36,018 bases of DNA from Gemmatimonadota bacterium (GTDB lineage: Bacteria > Latescibacterota > UBA2968): NCBI GenBank assembly GCA_009838845.1, contig VXRD01000108.1, positions 1 through 36,018 of the forward strand, written 5' to 3'. The notes under the pieces are model-generated. The model was not told where the DNA came from. It was given only the letters and a program-made list of their open reading frames with translations, and did no database searches. Numbering within the stretch: position 1 is the first letter of the stretch; the number at the start of each line of letters is the position of its first letter. A program made the position numbers and the translations under genes. This document shows, one piece after another, positions 1 through 7,882 of this stretch.

Positions 1-1041
1 GCTTGGTACATATCTAATAAATCTCCTTTCTAATTCAAATTCTTCATAAGGGATTACTTCTTTGAGTTGTACCCAAATATCATGTGGTTCTATATTATAG
101 CTCCATTTCTCAAAATAGACTTTTTGGGGCTTTCTATTCAGGGTACAGAGCCACTCAAGGAGAAAATATATATCTTGCCTGAGAAGCTCTATCGCCTGTG
201 GATAATACCGTCTTCCCTCTTTCTGTCGTTTTTCCCAGTGTCCAAACAGAATCAAGAGCTTTTCCATATCCTGTTCTAGCAATTCAGAATTACAATCCGT
301 TACCTTTTGGATAAACTCTGAAAGTTCCTTATAGGTCGTTGAAGGGCGAGGGTCCTTCCATAGGGTCAAAATTGTTTTTGCCGTTCTATAAAAGGAGAGT
401 CGTGTGAAAACATCCTTATACTCCTCTTCCCATTGCTGGCTCACGACGGCAAATCTCGATATCAAAATTTCTCGACCTGTCTCCCACGATAGGAATTTAT
501 CAATATGTTCATAGCCATCGAGAGCTTCTGCAAAAATATAGCTTTTCCAATAAGAAAAGTATGCTTCATATGGTCGGAAATAATCCCCATTAGGGTGCTC
601 CTGTATCTTCAGAGTTCGAGGGACTTCTCCTGAAAATCGATCGACAAAATCGCTCTTCAGTTCTTCATCATAAGGATGCAAGAGAGATTCAAGCGACCAG
701 TCACCCCGGGTAAGAATAGAAATACTATTGTAATCAGCAGGTATCAAGTTTTCTGGCGTTTCGGAGCCTCCTGTAAGCGGATAGTTCTCCCAACTTACAA
801 AATATTCGGAAGGCAACTCTACAAATAGATCAGGAATTAGCGCACGCTTGACAATCATATCTGTGATTGAAAGGTCATAGGGTATCCGCTGGATTTCCAA
901 TCTGTCTTTAAGATAGCGACCAAAAAGCCCATTGCAGACCTTTGCAAAACTCCCGGTGGAGTGAGGCTTATCCCTGTAGAGACTCACGTTTAAGTAGCGG
1001 CTATATATGTCTATTCCATTACAATGGGAGTACATCCACAT
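1..1041 (-). CDS. Unrecognised protein, partial (C-terminus off the left edge)
   Basis: An uninterrupted minus-strand reading frame of 347 codons runs from an ATG at 1041 to base 1 and continues outside the window. The start is supported by AGGAG eight bases upstream. The visible protein begins MWMYSHCNGIDIYSRYLNV and is rich in aromatic and charged residues. I see no signal peptide, membrane segment or nucleotide-binding loop. The second half looks helical (for example the stretch around EEEYKDVFTRLSFYRTAK). I do not recognise the family. Base composition is clearly AT-richer than the core genes to the right, as often seen for horizontally acquired genes. It lies about 100 bp downstream of the small TPR-like gene on the same strand and may be cotranscribed with it. 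Its place beside Fic, HNH and ATPase/Toprim genes makes a defence role conceivable, but nothing in the protein shows it. Confidence 0.7.
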   Translation of the reverse strand, partial: MWMYSHCNGIDIYSRYLNVSLYRDKPHSTGSFAKVCNGLFGRYLKDRLEIQRIPYDLSITDMIVKRALIPDLFVELPSEYFVSWENYPLTGGSETPENLIPADYNSISILTRGDWSLESLLHPYDEELKSDFVDRFSGEVPRTLKIQEHPNGDYFRPYEAYFSYWKSYIFAEALDGYEHIDKFLSWETGREILISRFAVVSQQWEEEYKDVFTRLSFYRTAKTILTLWKDPRPSTTYKELSEFIQKVTDCNSELLEQDMEKLLILFGHWEKRQKEGRRYYPQAIELLRQDIYFLLEWLCTLNRKPQKVYFEKWSYNIEPHDIWVQLKEVIPYEEFELERRFIRYVPS

Positions 1042-1141
1042 TGATTAATCTCCTGAATTTTTGGAGTGATGGACCTCAGAGAAAGCACTTGTCGTTGTAG
1101 AAATCTGGACGCGCGCTTAAGTAACTTGCTTGCAGGGGCAT

Positions 1142-1510
1142 TTAGTCATCAGCGGTTTCGACCACAGCGACACCTTTGGGTTTGCCGCGCATCCGTGCGT
1201 AGGTTTCCGCCAGCAGATCGCGCAGTTCCTCGGCAATTTTTGGATGAGGATCGCCAGCGAGAGCTTTGCAAGCCAATTGCTCTGCTAAGCGTGGTTTATT
1301 GCAGTCCAAAGCCAGCCAACCAGCACTGCGGTGCAGTATCGAGTACGTCGGTTCCACAGGCTCGGTTATCTCATCAAGGGCCTTAAGCTCCAACTCCAGT
1401 GCCTGCTCAAACAACTCTGTCGCCCGTTTCTCATTACCCCGCCGTCGTTCTTGATCAGCGAAAAACGCTACTTCCATAGCTTTATTGTGGAATTTATCAA
1501 GAGCACCCAT
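1142..1510 (-). CDS. Small TPR-like hypothetical protein
   Basis: This encodes 122 residues starting at ATG 1510, with GAGG placed five bases upstream; the frame is open 18 codons further up but without a ribosome site. The protein begins MGALDKFHNKAMEVAFFADQ and consists of helical pairs with the A/L/E spacing of tetratricopeptide-like repeats (ATELFEQALELELKALDE, then SAGWLALDCNKPRLAEQLA). It has no signal peptide or catalytic motif. Similar short helical proteins are known to me only as hypothetical. It probably acts in the cytoplasm as a protein-interaction module. It is divergent from the DUF5131 gene, with a 159-bp intergenic region between them, and upstream of the partial gene at the window edge on the same strand. 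Function unknown. Confidence 0.7.
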   Translation of the reverse strand: MGALDKFHNKAMEVAFFADQERRRGNEKRATELFEQALELELKALDEITEPVEPTYSILHRSAGWLALDCNKPRLAEQLACKALAGDPHPKIAEELRDLLAETYARMRGKPKGVAVVETADD

Positions 1511-1592
1511 TTTGTCCTCAGAAAGCGGTCTCCCAAACTCTACAACGACCACGTAAATTTTCAATCTCTTCCAAAATAAAAATACTCCATAC

Positions 1593-1621
1593 TTGCTCTT
1601 TCGGCAAGAACAAACTATACT
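1593..1621 (+). promoter_or_regulatory. Promoter of the DUF5131 gene
   Basis: TTGCTC (1593-1598), a 17-bp spacer and TATACT (1616-1621) fit a vegetative promoter. The start codon of the DUF5131 gene is 49 bp downstream, preceded by AGGAG. A short inverted repeat CTTGC/GCAAG overlaps the -35 box and could be an operator. Confidence 0.6.
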
Positions 1622-1669
1622 TATGTGCAGTAATCTTTAGACGCTTCAAGTAACACACAGGAGAATTGC

Positions 1670-2449
1670 ATGTCGCGCAGAAGTACTATCGAGTGGACCA
1701 ACAGCACCTGGAACCCGGTCACCGGATGCACAAAAGTAAGTGCGGGTTGCGACCATTGCTATGCCGAACGGTTATCGGAGCGTTTCCGCGGCGTCAAGGG
1801 CAACCCTTTCGAAACGGGTTTTGATCTCACGCTTCGTCCCGAACGCCTTGAGGAACCCAAGCACTGGCGGCGTCCGCAACTCATTTTTGTCAATTCGATG
1901 AGCGATCTGTTTCATAAGGACATACCAACTCAGTACATCCATCGTGTATTTGATACAATGGAGCATGCGGATTGGCACATCTATCAAGTACTGACCAAGC
2001 GTAGTTCGCTGATGCGCGATTTTGTCCATCAACGCTATGGGAGCCTGTCCGCTCCGCCACATATCTGGCTCGGTGTCTCTATCGAAAATGCTGCTGCCAT
2101 GACACGCCTGCGGCACTTAAAACAGACCAACGCCTCAACGCGCTTTGTTTCATTCGAACCGTTACTCGGCGCGCTTGGTTCGGTGGATCTTACAAATATT
2201 CATTGGGTAATCGCTGGGGGCGAGAGCGGACCGGGAGCGCGTCCGGTCAAGATAGAGTGGCTGCGTGAATTACGCGATCAATGTCAGGTGCAAAATGTCG
2301 CTTTCTTCTTTAAGCAGTGGGGAGGGCGCACACCCAAAGCCGGTGGCAACACGCTGGACGGGCGACAATGGCAGGAATATCCCGATATAAAACACAATCA
2401 AATGCTCGGCACTTCGTTACAAGTGGCTGGCACGCCACGCGAGGAGTGA
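1670..2449 (+). CDS. DUF5131 (phage Gp37/Gp68 family) protein
   Basis: A 259-residue protein with the conserved start STIEWTNSTWNPVTGC and a cysteine motif C20-x6-C27-x2-C30, followed by blocks FVNSMSDLFH and WLGVSIEN and a C-terminal FFKQWGG. These are hallmarks of the phage Gp37/Gp68 family, also called DUF5131. The three clustered cysteines resemble an iron-sulfur site and the family is often described as radical-SAM-like; the biochemical function is not settled. The start has AGGAG six bases upstream and a good promoter at 1593-1621. Family members often lie beside a three-Cys-motif partner protein, but no such partner is visible here: the neighbours are a divergent TPR-like gene and a Fic gene with its own promoter. 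Length is normal and the frame is intact. Presence in the accessory island suggests mobile or phage origin. Confidence 0.85.
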   Translation: MSRRSTIEWTNSTWNPVTGCTKVSAGCDHCYAERLSERFRGVKGNPFETGFDLTLRPERLEEPKHWRRPQLIFVNSMSDLFHKDIPTQYIHRVFDTMEHADWHIYQVLTKRSSLMRDFVHQRYGSLSAPPHIWLGVSIENAAAMTRLRHLKQTNASTRFVSFEPLLGALGSVDLTNIHWVIAGGESGPGARPVKIEWLRELRDQCQVQNVAFFFKQWGGRTPKAGGNTLDGRQWQEYPDIKHNQMLGTSLQVAGTPREE

Positions 2450-2503
2450 AAGCGATATTGAAAGGCTTTCACATACAAAATTTTCGCTACTTAACCTGAA
2501 AAA

Positions 2504-2616
2504 ACCGTGAATGGCACCCTTTTTTGTCCATCTATTCACTAAAATTTGGCAATATACCATGAATGATACCCATTTTAACCTGTCTATTCACTAAAATTTG
2601 ACAATATACCGTGAAT
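2504..2616 (+). repeat. Three operator-like boxes at 52-bp spacing upstream of fic
   Basis: The box ACCRTGAAT occurs at 2504-2512, 2556-2564 and 2608-2616, each exactly 52 bp from the next (five helical turns). In the second and third copies the identity extends to 34 bp (2531-2564 and 2583-2616, 32 of 34 identical), starting TCTATTCAC, so each holds ATTCAC and RTGAAT arms separated by 19 bp. The first copy keeps only the right half. The last GTGAAT lies inside the spacer of the fic promoter, which suggests repression by binding there. Confidence 0.7.
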
Positions 2617-2626
2617 AGGGTATTCT
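2598..2626 (+). promoter_or_regulatory. fic promoter, apparently leaderless transcript
   Basis: TTGACA (2598-2603), a 17-bp spacer and TATTCT (2621-2626). The fic ATG begins at 2633, six bases after the -10 box, so transcription should start at or very near the start codon, and no ribosome-binding site is present. The GTGAAT operator half-site (2611-2616) lies in the spacer. Confidence 0.65.
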
Positions 2627-2632
2627 AATGAT

Positions 2633-3517
2633 ATGGCAAGCAGACAACCGATAAAAAACCGCATTCAAGATCTGAAACGAGAGTACGATATCTTGCGTCA
2701 GGGTAAAGAATCGCTATTGTCGATGATTGACGAAGTAGAGATACCCGAGAGCGTGTACAACTCGAATGCGATTGAAAATTCCACCCTCACCCTCAATGAG
2801 ACAGAGAAAATTCTGTTGGAGCAGATGCTATCTCGGAATGTATCTGTGCGGGAAGTCTTTGAAGCGAAAAACCTGGCTCGTGTCACAGAATATAAGCGCA
2901 ACAGAGCCAAAGATAGCGAGCTGAACAAAGATCTGATCCTACTCTTGCATCAGATGCTTATTGGCGGCATTAACGATGACATTGCAGGGCGCTTTCGCCA
3001 GCACGGAGAATACGTGAGGGTGGGCACTCATATTGCGCCAGCACCCGAACATGTGGAACGAATGATGGATAATATCCTCGTCGAGTATTCCAGCGACCTC
3101 GACACCTACTTCCTGGATAAAATTGCCCGATTTCATCTGGATTTCGAGACCATCCATCCCTTTTGCGACGGCAATGGCCGCATGGGACGGGTCATTATAA
3201 ATTTCCAACTCCTGCAACTCGGTCTGCCGCGTCTCATCATCCGCAACTCTGAGAAAGAAACGTACTATCGGGCATTCAGAGACTACGGAGATAACAGAAC
3301 GACCAGGACGATGGAGGGAATTCTATCACTGGCTCTCACAGAGTCGCTGCACAAGCGACTGAGCTATTTGAAGGGAGAAGCAATCATCAAGCTATCGGAT
3401 TATATCAGACAGAATGGGCTTTCGGCACCCGCTGTCACCAACGCCGCCCGCCGCCAGACCATTCCCGCTTTTCGCGAGAAGGGGGTGTGGAAGATCGGCC
3501 AGAAATTCATCTACTGA
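2633..3517 (+). CDS. Fic family AMP-transferase (class II)
   Basis: A 294-residue Fic-domain protein. The catalytic motif is H175-PFCDGNGR-M-G-R186, matching HPFx(D/E)GNGR, which in known family members transfers AMP (or another phosphate-containing group) to a hydroxyl side chain of a target protein. An inhibitory-helix motif S44-NAIE-N49 matches (S/T)xxx(E/D)(G/N) and lies N-terminal to the core, which defines class II Fic proteins that hold themselves inactive until the helix moves. The flap region around residues 124-134 (HGEYVRVGTHI) is typical. The C-terminal ~60 residues look like a winged-helix DNA-binding segment, so autoregulation through the 52-bp spaced boxes upstream is plausible. 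No separate antitoxin gene adjoins it, in line with the internal inhibitory motif. The gene converges with the HNH nuclease gene. The ATG is set by the promoter rather than by a ribosome site. Confidence 0.9.
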   Translation: MASRQPIKNRIQDLKREYDILRQGKESLLSMIDEVEIPESVYNSNAIENSTLTLNETEKILLEQMLSRNVSVREVFEAKNLARVTEYKRNRAKDSELNKDLILLLHQMLIGGINDDIAGRFRQHGEYVRVGTHIAPAPEHVERMMDNILVEYSSDLDTYFLDKIARFHLDFETIHPFCDGNGRMGRVIINFQLLQLGLPRLIIRNSEKETYYRAFRDYGDNRTTRTMEGILSLALTESLHKRLSYLKGEAIIKLSDYIRQNGLSAPAVTNAARRQTIPAFREKGVWKIGQKFIY

Positions 3518-3590
3518 TTCCACAATTGGCGCATCTCCGGCGGCAAAGAACCAGCGGCAAGTGCCTTCTTTAAAGGGCGGTGTTTTCTTC

Positions 3591-4367
3591 TCAGCGGTTT
3601 CCCATGAATATATTTTCACGGTGATATGCAAGAAAGTCCTCCCGTGGCTGAAACTTATCTGGCAACGCTATCGTTTTTCCATCATAACTTCTCAGAGCAG
3701 TCACAAAAAATTTATTTCTCACATTAAATACCTGTGGTGATACTCGAACAGTCATATTATGATTTATCGTGATCATTCCGCGATCAAACGCCTTGTCGTG
3801 AAGTATTGATAAGGCTAAGCCATTCCTTGGGTTGAGTCTATTCGTCCGATCATCACGCCACGGCACGATATGACTGGCTACCAAGAGTTCCGGAATGGCA
3901 AGTTCAGTGATACAGCATCTATACATATAAGCACTCAGCACCGATTTTCTAAAAAATTTCTGACCAATCCGTGTTTTGGTTGGCACAATCCTATCCTGAC
4001 CAGTGTAATCCTGGTATTCAGATGCACTTTCATTTTCCGCAATGTACGACTCGCTACCTTGCAGAATAGAATTGATAGCTCCTTCTACCTCTGTTGCAAA
4101 ATTATTGCAATCATTTTGCATTTCTTGCCACATTTCTCTATCCGCCTTAGATACACTCGATAACCCTATGCGACCAGTCGAAGTTATCTCTGGATCAAGG
4201 CTCGCTATATTCGATAATTTCATAGCCAGTGCAGACGGCGTTCTGCCAATAAGTTTAGAGAATTTAATGATTTCTGGATTTCCTGCATGGAACTGGCCAA
4301 ATGGTATTTGATCGTACAGCCCAAATGCTACAAGCAACTCTTGTCGCGTCCATCTTCTATTTGACAT
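3591..4367 (-). CDS. HNH endonuclease (HNH_2 type), restriction-like
   Basis: A 258-residue protein. The C-terminal part carries a beta-beta-alpha-metal HNH nuclease: CCITELAIPELLVASH166, then IVPW, NPRNG (179-183) and LSILHDKAFDRG (187-198). This is the HNH_2 pattern seen in restriction-like nucleases. H166, N182 and H190 are likely active-site or metal residues. The first ~65 residues (RWTRQELLVAF...GRTPSALAMKLSNIASLDP) form a helical domain common in this group and possibly DNA-binding. It is the third gene of a minus-strand set: ATPase, Toprim protein, then this gene 25 bp downstream of the Toprim stop. The ribosome site (GAGA) is weak. Expected function is DNA cleavage in the cytoplasm, perhaps of foreign or modified DNA. 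Whether it works with the ATPase/Toprim pair is inferred only from its position. Confidence 0.85.
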   Translation of the reverse strand: MSNRRWTRQELLVAFGLYDQIPFGQFHAGNPEIIKFSKLIGRTPSALAMKLSNIASLDPEITSTGRIGLSSVSKADREMWQEMQNDCNNFATEVEGAINSILQGSESYIAENESASEYQDYTGQDRIVPTKTRIGQKFFRKSVLSAYMYRCCITELAIPELLVASHIVPWRDDRTNRLNPRNGLALSILHDKAFDRGMITINHNMTVRVSPQVFNVRNKFFVTALRSYDGKTIALPDKFQPREDFLAYHRENIFMGNR

Positions 4368-4392
4368 AGCTATCTCTGTGACTTGCTTAATT

Positions 4393-5073
4393 CTACTTGA
4401 ACAGTTTTATAAGCCAATCAACAAAGTCCTGGCAGAGAGGACCATCAACTTTCAAATCATGCGAGAGAATGGCTGAACCCATCTGCTTGGGATCTCTTCT
4501 GGCCGCCAGCCAGGCATAGAGCTTGGCTCTCAGCATCTTCTTCTCAGTAAATTTTCTATTATCTGTCGGAATCCCGTCAATGTATTGCTGAGACAAAGGC
4601 CATACAGGATCGCCGTCGGGAATCATTTTCACAACGAAATCCTCAAGTTCGCCACTTGACTCATTATCGGGCATCAGCCAGATACCGACGCGGGGCTTAC
4701 CTTCAATAATTGTCCCGGCTGATTCAGGAAACTGTGGAAATTGAATTTTCGCCATTCGAAGTCTATATCCTACAGCGTCCCAACGTGACCTCAGATTATC
4801 ATTTGCATCTACGAGAATACCAACGGCTTGCCGTCCCGAAACCTTGATTTCGACGTTAATGGACTCAAGCAGTTGCTCAACATTAACCCTATTTAGAATA
4901 TCAATGGTCTGCCATTCAGAAGATTCGCTTTCTGGACTACGGAATTCAAGCCGGTCATCATCATCGTCCACAATTTGAAAATCTGGGTAACGATTGCAAA
5001 GGCGACGAACAACATGCTTATCGCTCTCCCCTTCGACTAAAAGGACGCGATTCGATGTATTTTGATTAGCCAT
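4393..5073 (-). CDS. Toprim-like protein (DUF3226)
   Basis: A 226-residue protein with the acidic motifs of a Toprim fold: LLVEGESDK (E14, D18), ILVDAND (D89, D92) and WLMPDN (D136), followed by GELEDF (E142-F146) as in the DUF3226/DUF4435 group. Toprim domains of this kind bind Mg2+ and in OLD-type nucleases cleave nucleic acid. The start is three bases after the stop of the ATPase gene and its ribosome site (AGGTGA) lies inside the end of that gene, so the two are translationally coupled. This ATPase plus stand-alone Toprim layout matches the PARIS anti-phage system in principle (AriA ATPase with AriB, a DUF4435 Toprim effector). Here the Toprim belongs to the related DUF3226 family, so I call it PARIS-like rather than PARIS. 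Loss of the acidic residues would argue against nuclease activity, but they are present. Confidence 0.8.
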   Translation of the reverse strand: MANQNTSNRVLLVEGESDKHVVRRLCNRYPDFQIVDDDDDRLEFRSPESESSEWQTIDILNRVNVEQLLESINVEIKVSGRQAVGILVDANDNLRSRWDAVGYRLRMAKIQFPQFPESAGTIIEGKPRVGIWLMPDNESSGELEDFVVKMIPDGDPVWPLSQQYIDGIPTDNRKFTEKKMLRAKLYAWLAARRDPKQMGSAILSHDLKVDGPLCQDFVDWLIKLFK

Positions 5074-5076
5074 AAC

Positions 5077-6159
5077 CTATCTCACCTCAATGCTTTGTTC
5101 GCCCGCGATTCGGAGCTCTTCCTCGGAATATTCTACAACACGCATTTGTTCACCATCTCGCTCAAGGCGAACAAGAATTCCGTCCACTTCCTCTAAGCCC
5201 ACTGCCGCTTGTGCAAAACCGACCACGCAATCCCAACTATGGGTTGTAGCGAAAACCTGCACATTGTTCTCGACGGCTGTCGTCATCACCATCTTCCAGA
5301 AATCGCGCTGTACGGAATGATGAATACCGTTTTCTGCTTCGTCGATAACCAGAAAACCATCCTGGCTATTGGCAAGTGCCAAAGCAACGCCGAACAAGCG
5401 CACCGCACCGTCACCAAGGCTTTTCAAAGAAACTGGACTTTCTTGCCCTTTAAACCCCACAATTGCTCGCCGACCAGAACGGCCAGAAGATCTTTCATCA
5501 CCAATTACAACAACACGCTCTACTTCATTGCCATAAATCAGCCGCAGCGCGTGTATTGCCCGTGCTTCACCGTCTCTAAGGGCTACGCTATACCAGAATC
5601 GAGCTATATCATCATCGCTCAGCAAACTCGGCCCCACAGACACACATCTAATTTCAGATGGTCGTTCGGATTCGTCAGCCTGCGGTCTGCGATAGAGGGG
5701 GTGACGACGCATACTCGAGAAGAAAGGCATAGAAATCTCTGGCTTCGTACCCTGGAATCCAATTTTGATTAGGGGTACACCATTTTTCAAGCCCGGCTCA
5801 AACTCAATGCTAAGTTGCTGCGCCTCGCTATTCGGGCCTATGGATATGCGAGAATCTAATTTGGGATGCCGACCATTGAAGAGAGCCTCAAAATCGGGTA
5901 TAGTCCTCTCATCGCCATCTTCATCAACAATAACAGTAAGCTCTTCCCTATTTCGCAATATGCTCCAGAGCACGGGGAGGTTACCTCGTGCAGCATAGAT
6001 GCGAACAGCATCAAGCAAAGTGGTCTTGCCAACCCCGTTCTTTCCAGCAATCAGCGTCACACGCCCCAGCCGCGAGATCGAAAGGTCTTCAATTCCCTGA
6101 AAGCCTTTAATCGATAGGTTGGGAAGATGGAGTCCCTCGTTGGATAATTTTGCACACAT
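5077..6159 (-). CDS. OLD/ABC-type AAA ATPase of a PARIS-like pair
   Basis: A 360-residue ATPase of the SMC/ABC-like AAA_15/AAA_21 group. Walker A is G39-KNGVGKT-T47, directly after a first strand NLSIKGFQGIEDLSI typical of RecF/OLD heads. A signature-like SLKSLGDG lies at 244-251, Walker B FLVIDEAENGIHH at 269-281 (D273, E274) and a switch histidine in TTHSWD at H307. The protein lacks a fused Toprim domain, which is supplied by the next gene. Proteins of this type dimerise on ATP and act as sensors or scaffolds for an effector nuclease. The ATG at 6159 follows GGAGGAG. It is first in the minus-strand set with the Toprim and HNH genes. An 18-bp inverted repeat lies about 40-60 bp upstream and could control the operon. 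Confidence 0.85.
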   Translation of the reverse strand: MCAKLSNEGLHLPNLSIKGFQGIEDLSISRLGRVTLIAGKNGVGKTTLLDAVRIYAARGNLPVLWSILRNREELTVIVDEDGDERTIPDFEALFNGRHPKLDSRISIGPNSEAQQLSIEFEPGLKNGVPLIKIGFQGTKPEISMPFFSSMRRHPLYRRPQADESERPSEIRCVSVGPSLLSDDDIARFWYSVALRDGEARAIHALRLIYGNEVERVVVIGDERSSGRSGRRAIVGFKGQESPVSLKSLGDGAVRLFGVALALANSQDGFLVIDEAENGIHHSVQRDFWKMVMTTAVENNVQVFATTHSWDCVVGFAQAAVGLEEVDGILVRLERDGEQMRVVEYSEEELRIAGEQSIEVR

Positions 6160-6200
6160 GAGCTACTCTCCTCCGTTTGGTCACTGATTTTACTCAGGAT

Positions 6201-6218
6201 GTTTAAAATATGTTAAAC
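6201..6218. promoter_or_regulatory. 18-bp inverted repeat upstream of the ATPase operon
   Basis: GTTTAA and TTAAAC form perfect six-base arms around AATATG. The element sits in the 94-bp gap between the ATPase start and the end of the ThDP-enzyme gene. It is a plausible operator for the ATPase-Toprim-HNH operon, though AT-rich arms of this length can arise by chance. No convincing promoter could be fixed beside it. Confidence 0.35.
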
Positions 6219-6253
6219 AAAAAAGGTCTTGTATTGATTAGATGACTACACAC

Positions 6254-7882
6254 TCACGTCGGGACATTTGGCTCTGCCTTGGTCATAACCTCCAGCACAG
6301 CGGTTTTGCCCTCTCTATTCGCGGCGAGTGCGCGATGGATCGCGGGTGCGAGTTCGTCGGGCGTATCCACGCGCTCTGCTTGTGCGCCCAACCCCGCGCT
6401 CACCTGCGTGTAATTCCCGCTCAACTCATTGCTCCCAAAGCGATCTGAAGCATACGGCATATGCGAATCGTACTTCGTCATCACCCCATTATTGAGCACA
6501 ACCGTAAAAATCGGAATATCTGCCCGAACAGCCGTCTCCAGATCCAGCCCCGCCATCCCAAACGCAGCATCGCCCATCAAATTGATCACCTGTTTTTCCG
6601 GCGCAGCCAACTTTGCGCCCACTGCCAACCCCAGACCATATCCGAGCTGCGTTGACTTGCCCCATCCCAGGTACCCGCGCGGCGTCACGGGCTTCCACGT
6701 CGGAACGAGTTGATCCCGCGGATAACCCGAATCGTGGGTAATAATCGTATTGCCCACATCGACCGCATTCTCCAACTCTCGAATCACGCGATACGGACTA
6801 ATCGGAATCTCATCCGACGTAAAATGCGGCTCCCATAAATCGGCAAACTCCCGGGTCACAGCGGCGACCCGATCCTCGGCATCGTTCTCGCGCCCACCCT
6901 CGCCAACCTGTCGCTTGACCTCCTCAATCATCTGCCGCAACACCAGCTTCGCATCCCCCAGCGCGCCCACTGCAACCTCGAAGTCCTTACCCAGATCCTC
7001 GGCACAATTCGTCACCTGAGCCAGGGGAACCCCCTCTGGCATCGGCGTGGTAAATGTATTGCGCGTAAAACTCGTACCAATACCCAATCCAAAATCCATC
7101 GACGCCAAAAACCGCTTGACCATCAACGTATATGTGTGTCCGCCAGTACCCAGTGATAGCGGATGCGTCTCTGGAAAAGCACTCTTACCCGCAAGCGTCG
7201 TCATCACGGGAACACTGGCCAACTCGGCAAACTCGATCAGTTCCTCCGTCGCCTCGGCATACAACACTCCCTGCCCCGCAATAATAACCGGACGGTGAGC
7301 ACTGAGAAGATCTGTAATCATATCGCGCACATCTTCAGACGCAGCGGCAGAGCGCCGGGCCTGAACCGGCGTATAAGCGACCTCCTCACCGGGATATTCG
7401 GCAGCCATCGCCTCCCTGTGCATCTCCAACAACACGGGACCCAAACGCCCGCTCTTCATCTGTACAACCGCGCGACGCATCATAACCGGAATATCCTCTA
7501 CCGCGTATATTTGAGCCGCCCACTTCGTAATATGACGGTAATTCCGCACCGCTTCAAACGTGGGATGAATACCCTGACGCGACAGCGCTTCCCCACCGGG
7601 CAAATGCAACACGGGCACCGAATCCGCATAGGCCTGTGCCACGCCCCCAAACGCATTTTCCGCGCCGGGACCTTGCTGCATCGTAAAAACGCCAAACCTT
7701 TTTCCATTGGACACGCGACTAAAACCATCGGCCATATTGACACCCGCGCGCTCCTGACGACAAATAATAGGGGTAATCCCCACCTTCGCCGAGGCTTCGA
7801 TCAGTGTCTGATGGGGAAATGCCACCAGAAATTCAACGCCTTCTGCCTTCAGCACACGCGCCATAACATCGTAACCAGTCAT
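6254..7882 (-). CDS. ThDP-dependent enzyme, acetolactate-synthase-like
   Basis: A 542-residue protein starting at ATG 7882 (GGAG six bases upstream; the frame is open 22 codons further but lacks a site). It has the three-domain layout of the acetolactate synthase/benzoylformate decarboxylase family. The N-terminal Pyr domain has the conserved catalytic glutamate in CRQERAGVNMADGFSR (E44), and the middle domain begins near HRPVIIAGQGV. The C-terminal PP domain has the ThDP/Mg2+ motif GDAAFGMAGLDLETA ending in VVLNN about 28 residues on. These enzymes cleave or join carbon bonds next to a carbonyl group. The substrate cannot be read from sequence. No small regulatory subunit adjoins, which speaks against the biosynthetic IlvB role. 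It is divergent from the sugar-acid-like cluster starting at 8014, so a catabolic role on a 2-keto acid or related intermediate is a fair inference. Confidence 0.85.
   Translation of the reverse strand: MTGYDVMARVLKAEGVEFLVAFPHQTLIEASAKVGITPIICRQERAGVNMADGFSRVSNGKRFGVFTMQQGPGAENAFGGVAQAYADSVPVLHLPGGEALSRQGIHPTFEAVRNYRHITKWAAQIYAVEDIPVMMRRAVVQMKSGRLGPVLLEMHREAMAAEYPGEEVAYTPVQARRSAAASEDVRDMITDLLSAHRPVIIAGQGVLYAEATEELIEFAELASVPVMTTLAGKSAFPETHPLSLGTGGHTYTLMVKRFLASMDFGLGIGTSFTRNTFTTPMPEGVPLAQVTNCAEDLGKDFEVAVGALGDAKLVLRQMIEEVKRQVGEGGRENDAEDRVAAVTREFADLWEPHFTSDEIPISPYRVIRELENAVDVGNTIITHDSGYPRDQLVPTWKPVTPRGYLGWGKSTQLGYGLGLAVGAKLAAPEKQVINLMGDAAFGMAGLDLETAVRADIPIFTVVLNNGVMTKYDSHMPYASDRFGSNELSGNYTQVSAGLGAQAERVDTPDELAPAIHRALAANREGKTAVLEVMTKAEPNVPT

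Noticed and set aside
3392-3631. 79-codon minus-strand frame at the end of fic
   Set aside because: Overlaps the C-terminus of Fic and the end of the HNH gene; no independent start signal.
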